Positions 11,111 to 20,080 of a DNA stretch of 64,000 nt are shown one piece after another. The notes under the pieces were generated by a model. The model was not told where the DNA came from and searched no databases. It worked only from the letters and a program-made list of their open reading frames with translations. Source of the DNA: Pyropia yezoensis (Eukaryota; Rhodophyta; Bangiophyceae; Bangiales; Bangiaceae); the NCBI GenBank assembly GCA_009829735.1, contig CM020620.1:16574354-16638353 (forward strand), read 5' to 3'. Position 1 is the first letter of the stretch; each line of letters opens with the position of its first letter. The translations under genes and the position numbers were made by a program.

Positions 11111-12082
11111 AGCGTCTGAGAAAAAAAGCCGTCTTGGACGCGGCAGGGCAACGCGAGCTCGTCGGCACGGAGCGGAGCCAGGGGTAGACGCAGTGGTGGA
11201 ATGAGGGTTTGTGAAGGGGCTGTGCGGCTGCCTAGCCGGCTGGGAACGGGAAAGGTAAGGGGAAATGCAGGCAAGTGGGTGTCGCGCACGAGAGTGGAAA
11301 AGCGAGCGCTGAGACAGAGGGCCTGGCCTGGGCGTCAGGCAGCACCCAGCAACCGCGTGAGTGCTTCCCGTGCTGCCGCCAGGCGCTCGCCACGAGAAGT
11401 GAAAGGGCGATTGTAAAAAGTGAAAAGTGACGAGAACACCGACTGACAGGTCCGGGAAGTCTGGCACCCATGCATGCGAGCAAAGAATCGACCTACGTTT
11501 TGGCGCTGTGGGATTTCTCTGGGAGAAGCCCTGTCAAACTTCAAAAACACTGTGCCGGTCGTCCATTGGTCAATCAGATCAGTTTGCGCTCCCACGCATG
11601 TCCTTCCCAGTCGAGCTGCTTCTGTGTCCACTGCCCTTCTGGAAGGTCCAGAGGTCCCTTCTCCGGCGGGGCGGTGCCTCAGGGTGAGTTGCCATAAGCA
11701 AAAAAAACGTCTACGTTCAGGGATGGCCTGAAGGGCATCGACCATGTTTTGCCTGACGTTCTCCTCGTCCTTCCCAGTCAGGCTGCACCGCGCCACCCCA
11801 CACCCCAGGGGGCCTCGCACTGCCTCGACGGGGCCCCCCCTCTGCCCCTAACGCAGCTTGCCGCGCACGGCGCGTCCCCACCCGCCGTCCCCACCTTGTG
11901 CCACTGTCCACAACGCGCTCCTGGGGCCGCGCCCCCACAACCCCACCGTCGCTTCCCCACGAGTCCGCTGCCTGACGCCTCAGGTCTGGCGAGCCTCTCG
12001 CCGCGCTTCCTCTCACCTCCTTCGCGCTTCCGTGCTCGGCGGCACTTCCTGCTTGTGTGGGGACCCTTGGAGACTCCCTCCG

Positions 12083-13728
12083 ATGGCCGCACGCCGGCGC
12101 GGCCATCCCACGTGCGGGTTTTGCGGTTTTCAGGCGGCGGAGGGAACGCCCAAGCATGACGCTCGCAACTGCGACATGGCGACTGTGGAGTGTCGCTGCA
12201 ACCTGCAGCCGGGAGATGCGCTTCTCTTGGGCCCTGCGGGCTGTGACTCTAAGTCGTGCCCACGCAGCGACTCGTCCAAGAAGCAGTTGCGCTGCGCCCT
12301 CTGTCTTCAAGATGGTCACGAGCCGATGACCATCCGTTATGGGGCAATTTATGAGACGGTACGTTATCGCCTGGCGCAAGCAGTGGCGTGCACGAGCGAG
12401 AGGTTCCAGAAGAGAAGGGAGCTGGTGGTACAGTACCTCAAACGTGGTGCGGGGGAGCACGGGGGGGGGGGGGGGGGGGGGGGGAGCGGGGGGGGGGGGG
12501 GGGGGGGGGGAGGGGACGAGGCGAACTCCCCATGTGGCACACGTCCCATCATGGTGCCGTATGCAGAGCGTGTCAATGGTACTTTCCACTCCCTTTTTCG
12601 TTGGCACGTAGTCTGACTTTCGTCTCGACGTTTTGTGAGCTTTCAACAACCCATCCTGTTTTTTTTTTATTCACGCGAGTCATTCACGTGCCCTCCAGGC
12701 TGTGGTGAAAGACCGCAACGTCGTACGGCGGAAGCGAGCTTTTCGTTTGACGCCGGCAGTCATGGTGTGCAACGCGCCCAGCTTGACCGCCGAGTACATC
12801 CAGCTGGCGCGCGTGGCGAGCCAGACGCGTTACGCTGCGCATGCTGCCGCTGCGCGCAAGCTCGCAGCCACGAAGGCACGCCTCCACACTGCGCACGAGG
12901 CGGGGGGGACCAGCAGCAGCAGCTCTGTTGAGGAGGGGGGGAGGGGCGGTGGGCCTGCTGCCGCCGTGCCGTCCCGTCGAAAGGCGCTTTCAGAGGTTGA
13001 ATGCATGTCTGTTGACCTGGACAACCTGGCGGAGATTGCCAGCAGAAGCGGAAAGAGCTCGTCGACGACGCACAAGGACAACATGGCGGTCCTGCGCGCC
13101 GCTTACCAGCGACGCGTTGCTGGGAAGTCTCCCGTTGCAGCAAAGCTACTGGCGGCCGCCGACCAGTCTGGAGGCCTGCCTGCCCCCCCTCCAGACGCCG
13201 ATGCAGAGGGTGGACGCGGTGCACTGGTCGCCGGGGGAGACCCCCTGCGGCAGATCCAGCGCTGCTTATCTGCCCAGGCGGCCTCTCGATCAGCCACGCG
13301 TGCGATGGTTCTGGGGTCCTCGCCGATGCAGCTGCGCGGGCCGAGCAGCCGTGACGGTGGGCGGCTGGGGGCCAATGGTGTTGTTGATACACTTGGGATT
13401 GTTGAGGATGGTGCCGCAGCCGCAGGTGCTGCGCCCGACTTGCCTGTGTCGAGGTATGGGCGGGTTGTGGACATGGATGGGGCTGGTGTGTTCACCGTAT
13501 TCGAGGAGGACTACCAGCCGAAGACAGACGTGGCGTACTTGGACCTGGTCAAGAAGGTAATGATCAATGAACGGCTGTCTGGGATGGTCGTTGTGGGGGA
13601 GGGTACTACCGTCCACGAGCTGGTCGATCTTTTTCGCCCCCGCCATGACGAGCGCCGACCAGTGGTCCTTTGGTCAAAGGAAGGCCCTCGAGTCGTTCTT
13701 CCGTCGTTGCCGCTCTGGGCGCTCTTGA
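12083..13728 (+). CDS. Zinc-knuckle-like Cys/His-rich protein, family member B, copy 1 (apparent frameshift)
   Basis: Same gene as at 17460-19103. Exon 1 is 12083-12358 and exon 2 starts at 12699. The intron 12359-12698 has GTACGT at its donor and CCCTCCAG at its acceptor, and holds G-runs at 12462-12513. Near 13637 this copy has five Cs where copy 2 has four (TTCGCCCCC against TTCGCCCC). This shifts the frame, so the equivalent stop at 13726-13728 is out of frame here. Because the difference is a homopolymer length close to an assembly gap, I take copy 2 as the correct reading and this one as an assembly or sequencing error. Confidence 0.6.
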
Positions 13729-14430
13729 GGGTCTTGTGCTTTTCATGGATTTTCCCCTCGCGGGTTATGGCATTTTGCCTTTCATGTCAGATATTTCGCC
13801 ACCTCCAAACTTTTGCAGCCGCTTTCGTCACATCACGATGGCCCTCGGACCGTCCTATGTCCGCGCGCGCTCGCTTGCGCATTGCCCCCGCTCGCCAACA
13901 CCTCGCCGGCCCTCTCCCCCGTGCGTTTCCCTGCCACATCACCGCGCCCTACTCTGTTCACTTATTGCCCTCATTGTCTGGTGAACCCCACCCTTCGCAC
14001 AACCGCTTAGTCATGCAGCAGTCTGTCCGAGACAATTCTAGAGGCAGTCTCTCGCGCTCTCCACTTCCCTCCAGCATATACAAGCGGCCGTGCCCATGCG
14101 CGCTTCAGAGTACAGCACGGCGCGCAGCACGATTGCCAATGTGGGTCGCCCCAGCACAAGCTGCCGATAAAAGCTGGATACCGATCGTCAACGGTACGGA
14201 GCGCGAAGGCATGCATGCAGGCCTGCAGGTACACTAAGCTCCAATGCTACGTCTGCGGAGTATCGAACCCGTCACACCCCGCCGCCATGAATCGCCTATA
14301 CCAGTGCAACCGAAAGCAAGTAAACAACCGTCCCCCGATACACACACTCACAAGTCACGAGGCGAGTTCCCATCCAGTACCGCTTCTGCTGCGACCCGCC
14401 GCGTTCTCTCGCCACTCAAAAGCGGCGCTG
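13729..14430 (+). other. 3' flank of the zinc-knuckle gene, no gene seen
   Basis: Pyrimidine-rich sequence with no convincing coding region. Several single-base differences from the second copy (19104-19806) cluster here, as expected for a poorly polished contig end. Confidence 0.4.
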
Positions 14431-14930
14431 NNNNNNNNNNNNNNNNNNNNNNNNNNNNNNNNNNNNNNNNNNNNNNNNNNNNNNNNNNNNNNNNNNNNNN
14501 NNNNNNNNNNNNNNNNNNNNNNNNNNNNNNNNNNNNNNNNNNNNNNNNNNNNNNNNNNNNNNNNNNNNNNNNNNNNNNNNNNNNNNNNNNNNNNNNNNNN
14601 NNNNNNNNNNNNNNNNNNNNNNNNNNNNNNNNNNNNNNNNNNNNNNNNNNNNNNNNNNNNNNNNNNNNNNNNNNNNNNNNNNNNNNNNNNNNNNNNNNNN
14701 NNNNNNNNNNNNNNNNNNNNNNNNNNNNNNNNNNNNNNNNNNNNNNNNNNNNNNNNNNNNNNNNNNNNNNNNNNNNNNNNNNNNNNNNNNNNNNNNNNNN
14801 NNNNNNNNNNNNNNNNNNNNNNNNNNNNNNNNNNNNNNNNNNNNNNNNNNNNNNNNNNNNNNNNNNNNNNNNNNNNNNNNNNNNNNNNNNNNNNNNNNNN
14901 NNNNNNNNNNNNNNNNNNNNNNNNNNNNNN
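14431..14930. other. Assembly gap (500 N)
   Basis: Exactly 500 Ns, a round-number scaffold placeholder. Left of it the sequence ends in AAAAGCGGCGCTG, which recurs at 19794-19806. Right of it the sequence starts at the equivalent of base 9549. The flanking contigs therefore overlap each other by about 4.9 kb. Confidence 0.95.
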
Positions 14931-15377
14931 AGGAGGCGGTAGCGCAGCAACGCCGGAGTCCTGCCTGCGTCATGGCACCCGCGCTGTGGTCGGGGGGGCC
15001 GAGATTTGGGCGGGGGTGATCGGGGGGGTTGCTCTGGGGGGGGGTAGAGTGGGGGCGGTGCTGGTGGGGGTCCTGGTGGTGGTGCGTGGCGGAGCGGTGG
15101 TCCTCCTTCCGGCTGGGCGCTGGCCTCGTGGTGGTAGGGGGGGCGACGGCAGTTGTTTTTTTCCGCGGGGGGTTCATTTGAGGGCAAGTGGGCGCGCCGA
15201 GCGAGGGGGTTGGTGGTGAGAGTCGTCGGTGGTGGTAGCAACGACCGACACGTGTGTGCTTTCCTCTGCGGCCGGCGGATGCGCTCCATGGGCGCTTTCC
15301 CATCGTCCTTCTATGATGGGCCCCGGGTTACTCCCATCCGTGCGCGCCGCCAGTGAGTGTTCATCAAGAATGCAATT

Positions 15378-16487
15378 TCACATCTCTGCGATAACGTCAG
15401 GCCCTCCCATCAACCCGTCAACGTGTAAATCCTGTCGCAGCCATTCGCGATACACGCGACCAAACTGACCCGCGCATTGCTCTCTGGAAATGCTCGCGAG
15501 GCCCACCTCCATCATCAACCGGACATTTTTCCCCATCAAGGAACCGTCAGGCATGGTCACGCCGCCCAGCCGGTCATCCGCCGACTCCGCCGAGAGCCAC
15601 GCCTTCAAATTGGAGAAGACCCCCTCAACCGGCGCAAAGTCGGGAGAGTAGGGGGGCAGGCGCAGGACGAGGATGCCGTATTCTCGAGCAAGATCGTCGC
15701 ACTCGTCGGAGTGGATAGCCGCATTGTCGATGAGCAGCACCGACCTCGGCTCCTGCTCGGTCCATCGATTAGCCGGCAGGTCTGGGTTCCACATGCCCAT
15801 ACTGGGAGCCAGGCGGTGGATAAAAAAGGCCCAGTCCAGGGAGCAGTAGGCCGGAGGCACTGCGCACGTCAGCGTCTCAACCACGCCGTCAATAGACACA
15901 GCCGCCATGGTAGAAAAGCGGGGGGTTTGGCGAGGGTCCGCAATGAGAGCCTCATCGCGTCTCCCGCGAAGCGCCCACCCGTACCGCCGGTAGTCGGTAG
16001 ACCCGTCCTTGTGGACCTCATCAGCGCTCACGATGCACTTGATGGGCACGCGCCTGATGGCGCGGCCGAACGCGCGGCGGCGCTGGACGTCGCGCTCTCG
16101 GAAGTGCGTGATGATCTTTTTGTGCGTGTAGCCCACGGCAGAGAGTACGCGCAGCACAGTGGACGGCGAGTGAGGGAGCCCCTCCCACCCAGGCAGCCCA
16201 GACAGGTGCCTCAAGGTCACTGAGATCTCTCCGAGGAAGGCCTCGGGAGAGTCGACGATCAGCGCCGTCACGGCCTGCAAAAAGTTTGGGTTGAAAACGG
16301 CACAGTCAAAGTGCCGCTGGCCCAGGGAGTCGTCAGGCCAGAACGATCCCGTCTTTTTGTAGACATCGAGCCAGCGCCACACGGTAGCCGAGCCGACACC
16401 ACCCAGGCGCGCTGCTTCAGGCTGCGACATTTCTCCGGCAATGAGCCAGGAGAGGACCAGGACGCGGCGGTCCTCCGGAAACGTCAT
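15378..16487 (-). CDS. DDE transposase, Tc1/IS630-like superfamily (copy 2)
   Basis: The translation is identical to the copy at 10001-11110, with start ATG at 16487, triad D156/D254/E288 and the same HTH. Identity over the full gene and its flanks fits one locus represented twice. If the tandem duplication is real, it is very recent or homogenised by gene conversion. Confidence 0.8.
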   Translation of the reverse strand: MTFPEDRRVLVLSWLIAGEMSQPEAARLGGVGSATVWRWLDVYKKTGSFWPDDSLGQRHFDCAVFNPNFLQAVTALIVDSPEAFLGEISVTLRHLSGLPGWEGLPHSPSTVLRVLSAVGYTHKKIITHFRERDVQRRRAFGRAIRRVPIKCIVSADEVHKDGSTDYRRYGWALRGRRDEALIADPRQTPRFSTMAAVSIDGVVETLTCAVPPAYCSLDWAFFIHRLAPSMGMWNPDLPANRWTEQEPRSVLLIDNAAIHSDECDDLAREYGILVLRLPPYSPDFAPVEGVFSNLKAWLSAESADDRLGGVTMPDGSLMGKNVRLMMEVGLASISREQCAGQFGRVYREWLRQDLHVDGLMGGPDVIAEM

Positions 16488-17459
16488 AGCGTCTGAGAAA
16501 AAAAGCCGTCTTGGACGCGGCAGGGCAACGCGAGCTCGTCGGCACGGAGCGGAGCCAGGGGTAGACGCAGTGGTGGAATGAGGGTTTGTGAAGGGGCTGT
16601 GCGGCTGCCTAGCCGGCTGGGAACGGGAAAGGTAAGGGGAAATGCAGGCAAGTGGGTGTCGCGCACGAGAGTGGAAAAGCGAGCGCTGAGACAGAGGGCC
16701 TGGCCTGGGCGTCAGGCAGCACCCAGCAACCGCGTGAGTGCTTCCCGTGCTGCCGCCAGGCGCTCGCCACGAGAAGTGAAAGGGCGATTGTAAAAAGTGA
16801 AAAGTGACGAGAACACCGACTGACAGGTCCGGGAAGTCTGGCACCCATGCATGCGAGCAAAGAATCGACCTACGTTTTGGCGCTGTGGGATTTCTCTGGG
16901 AGAAGCCCTGTCAAACTTCAAAAACACTGTGCCGGTCGTCCATTGGTCAATCAGATCAGTTTGCGCTCCCACGCATGTCCTTCCCAGTCGAGCTGCTTCT
17001 GTGTCCACTGCCCTTCTGGAAGGTCCAGAGGTCCCTTCTCCGGCGGGGCGGTGCCTCAGGGTGAGTTGCCATAAGCAAAAAAAACGTCTACGTTCAGGGA
17101 TGGCCTGAAGGGCATCGACCATGTTTTGCCTGACGTTCTCCTCGTCCTTCCCAGTCAGGCTGCACCGCGCCACCCCACACCCCAGGGGGCCTCGCACTGC
17201 CTCGACGGGGCCCCCCCTCTGCCCCTAACGCAGCTTGCCGCGCACGGCGCGTCCCCACCCGCCGTCCCCACCTTGTGCCACTGTCCACAACGCGCTCCTG
17301 GGGCCGCGCCCCCACAACCCCACCGTCGCTTCCCCACGAGTCCGCTGCCTGACGCCTCAGGTCTGGCGAGCCTCTCGCCGCGCTTCCTCTCACCTCCTTC
17401 GCGCTTCCGTGCTCGGCGGCACTTCCTGCTTGTGTGGGGACCCTTGGAGACTCCCTCCG

Positions 17460-19103
17460 ATGGCCGCACGCCGGCGCGGCCATCCCACGTGCGGGTTTTG
17501 CGGTTTTCAGGCGGCGGAGGGAACGCCCAAGCATGACGCTCGCAACTGCGACATGGCGACTGTGGAGTGTCGCTGCAACCTGCAGCCGGGAGATGCGCTT
17601 CTCTTGGGCCCTGCGGGCTGTGACTCTAAGTCGTGCCCACGCAGCGACTCGTCCAAGAAGCAGTTGCGCTGCGCCCTCTGTCTTCAAGATGGTCACGAGC
17701 CGATGACCATCCGTTATGGGGCAATTTATGAGACGGTACGTTATCGCCTGGCGCAAGCAGTGGCGTGCACGAGCGAGAGGTTCCAGAAGAGAAGGGAGCT
17801 GGTGGTACAGTACCTCAAACGTGGTGCGGGGGAGCACGCTGCGGCGGGGGCGGTGGCAGGATCAGCCAGGGGGGGGGGGGGGGGGGAGGGGACGAGGCGA
17901 ACTCCCCATGTGGCACACGTCCCATCATGGTGCCGTATGCAGAGCGTGTCAATGGTACTTTCCACTCCCTTTTTCGTTGGCACGTAGTCTGACTTTCGTC
18001 TCGACGTTTTGTGAGCTTTCAACAACCCATCCTGTTTTTTTTTTATTCACGCGAGTCATTCACGTGCCCTCCAGGCTGTGGTGAAAGACCGCAACGTCGT
18101 ACGGCGGAAGCGAGCTTTTCGTTTGACGCCGGCAGTCATGGTGTGCAACGCGCCCAGCTTGACCGCCGAGTACATCCAGCTGGCGCGCGTGGCGAGCCAG
18201 ACGCGTTACGCTGCGCATGCTGCCGCTGCGCGCAAGCTCGCAGCCACGAAGGCACGCCTCCACACTGCGCACGAGGCGGGGGGGACCAGCAGCAGCAGCT
18301 CTGTTGAGGAGGGGGGGAGGGGCGGTGGGCCTGCTGCCGCCGTGCCGTCCCGTCGAAAGGCGCTTTCAGAGGTTGAATGCATGTCTGTTGACCTGGACAA
18401 CCTGGCGGAGATTGCCAGCAGAAGCGGAAAGAGCTCGTCGACGACGCACAAGGACAACATGGCGGTCCTGCGCGCCGCTTACCAGCGACGCGTTGCTGGG
18501 AAGTCTCCCGTTGCAGCAAAGCTACTGGCGGCCGCCGACCAGTCTGGAGGCCTGCCTGCCCCCCCTCCAGACGCCGATGCAGAGGGTGGACGCGGTGCAC
18601 TGGTCGCCGGGGGAGACCCCCTGCGGCAGATCCAGCGCTGCTTATCTGCCCAGGCGGCCTCTCGATCAGCCACGCGTGCGATGGTTCTGGGGTCCTCGCC
18701 GATGCAGCTGCGCGGGCCGAGCAGCCGTGACGGTGGGCGGCTGGGGGCCAATGGTGTTGTTGATACACTTGGGATTGTTGAGGATGGTGCCGCAGCCGCA
18801 GGTGCTGCGCCCGACTTGCCTGTGTCGAGGTATGGGCGGGTTGTGGACATGGATGGGGCTGGTGTGTTCACCGTATTCGAGGAGGACTACCAGCCGAAGA
18901 CAGACGTGGCGTACTTGGACCTGGTCAAGAAGGTAATGATCAATGAACGGCTGTCTGGGATGGTCGTTGTGGGGGAGGGTACTACCGTCCACGAGCTGGT
19001 CGATCTTTTTCGCCCCGCCATGACGAGCGCCGACCAGTGGTCCTTTGGTCAAAGGAAGGCCCTCGAGTCGTTCTTCCGTCGTTGCCGCTCTGGGCGCTCT
19101 TGA
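17460..19103 (+). CDS. Zinc-knuckle-like Cys/His-rich protein, family member B (intact copy)
   Basis: Two exons: 17460-17735 (92 codons, ATG 17460) and 18075-19103, with a 339-bp GTACGT...CAG intron. The product is about 434 residues. Splicing is inferred from the splice consensus, from phase-0 joining (IYET then AVVKD), and from alignment of the joined segment with the relative at the window start. Residues 1-90 hold a CX2CX10HX4C knuckle (CGFCG ... HDARNC), two Cys pairs and CALCLQDGH. The middle is Ala/Ser-rich with KSSSTTHKDN and an AGKSPVAAKLLAAADQ block. The C-terminus has a hydrophobic LSGMVVVGEGTT segment and ends after DQWSFGQRKALESFF. I do not recognise the family. It lies head-to-head with the DDE transposase, so an accessory role for that element (DNA or RNA binding) is a reasonable inference. 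Confidence 0.7.
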
Positions 19104-19806
19104 GGGTCTTGTGCTTTTCATGGATTTTCCCCTCGCGGGTTATGGCATTTTGCCTTTCATGTCAGATATTTCGCCACCTCCAAACTTTTGCAGCCGCTTT
19201 CGTCACATCACGATGGCCCTCGGACCGTCCTATGTCCGCGCGCGCTCGCTTGCGCATTGCCCCGCTCGCCAACACCTCGCCGGCCTCTCCCCCGTGCGTT
19301 TCCTTGCCACATCACCGCGCCCTACTCTGTTCACTTATTGCCCTCACTTGTCTGGTGAACCCCACCTTCGCACAACCGCTTAGTCATGCAGCAGTCTGTC
19401 CGAGACAATTCTAGAGGCAGTCTCTCGCGCTCTCCACTTCCCTCCAGCATATACAAGCGGCCGTGCCCATGCGCGCTTCAGAGTACAGCACGGCGCGCAG
19501 CACGATTGCCAATGTGGGTCGCCCCAGCACAAGCTGCCGATAAAAGCTGGATACCGATCGTCAACGGTACGGAGCGCGAAGGCATGCATGCAGGCCTGCA
19601 GGTACACTAAGCTCCAATGCTACGTCTGCGGAGTATCGAACCCGTCACACCCCGCCCGCCATGAATCGCCTATACCAGTGCAACCGAAAGCAAGTAAACA
19701 ACCGTCCCCCGATACACACACTCACAAGTCACGAGGCGAGTTCCCATCCAGTACCGCTTCTGCTGCCGACCCGCCGCGTTCTCACGCCACTCAAAAGCGG
19801 CGCTGC

Positions 19807-20080
19807 CGCCACTGGATGGTTTGGATCCCTGTACCGACCATCGCAGAGTGGCGATGCAGGTCGTGCTCCGTCGCCTCCGTCAAAAGTTGGCCAATCGGCA
19901 ATCAGGGGGAAGGTCCTCTGTGACGTGCGGCACAAGCTCCCCCCGCGTGCGTGCGGTGCAGCTGGGCGACGCGCTCTTTCCTTTCCTGCAACTGCGCCGG
20001 GTGGTTGACCGCGTCGGCGCAACAAGCAAGTGTCGATGAGCATGCGAGGTCGACGCGGGTGGAGCGCAGCAGCGGACGCG
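19807..20080. other. Unique spacer before the right inverted-repeat arm
   Basis: About 270 bases without a left-side counterpart in the window; the matching left sequence would fall in the gap region. No gene is seen. Confidence 0.4.

Larger units (their letters stand above)
9549..14430 (+). repeat. Central unit, copy 1 (ends exactly at the assembly gap)
   Basis: This stretch is repeated at 14931-19806 with an offset of 5377-5382 bases. It contains the DDE transposase and the zinc-knuckle gene. The two copies differ mainly by 1-base homopolymer indels and by the G-run at 12462-12513. See the gap entry and findings: this is probably an unmerged contig overlap rather than a true tandem duplication. 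Confidence 0.85.
14931..19806 (+). repeat. Central unit, copy 2 (starts exactly at the assembly gap)
   Basis: Direct repeat of 9549-14430. Within 14931-15310 it carries many 1-base indels relative to copy 1, all in G/C runs. From 15350 on the copies are essentially identical. After 19806 the sequence continues into unique sequence and then the right inverted-repeat arm. Confidence 0.85.

Noticed and set aside
14230-14330. Possible tRNA on the minus strand (GGGTTCGATA and TGGTATAGG words, repeated at about 19610-19700)
   Set aside because: The acceptor and T stems do not pair and no anticodon arm can be drawn. The T-loop-like words are explained by a simple GCGGG...CTCCGC hairpin.
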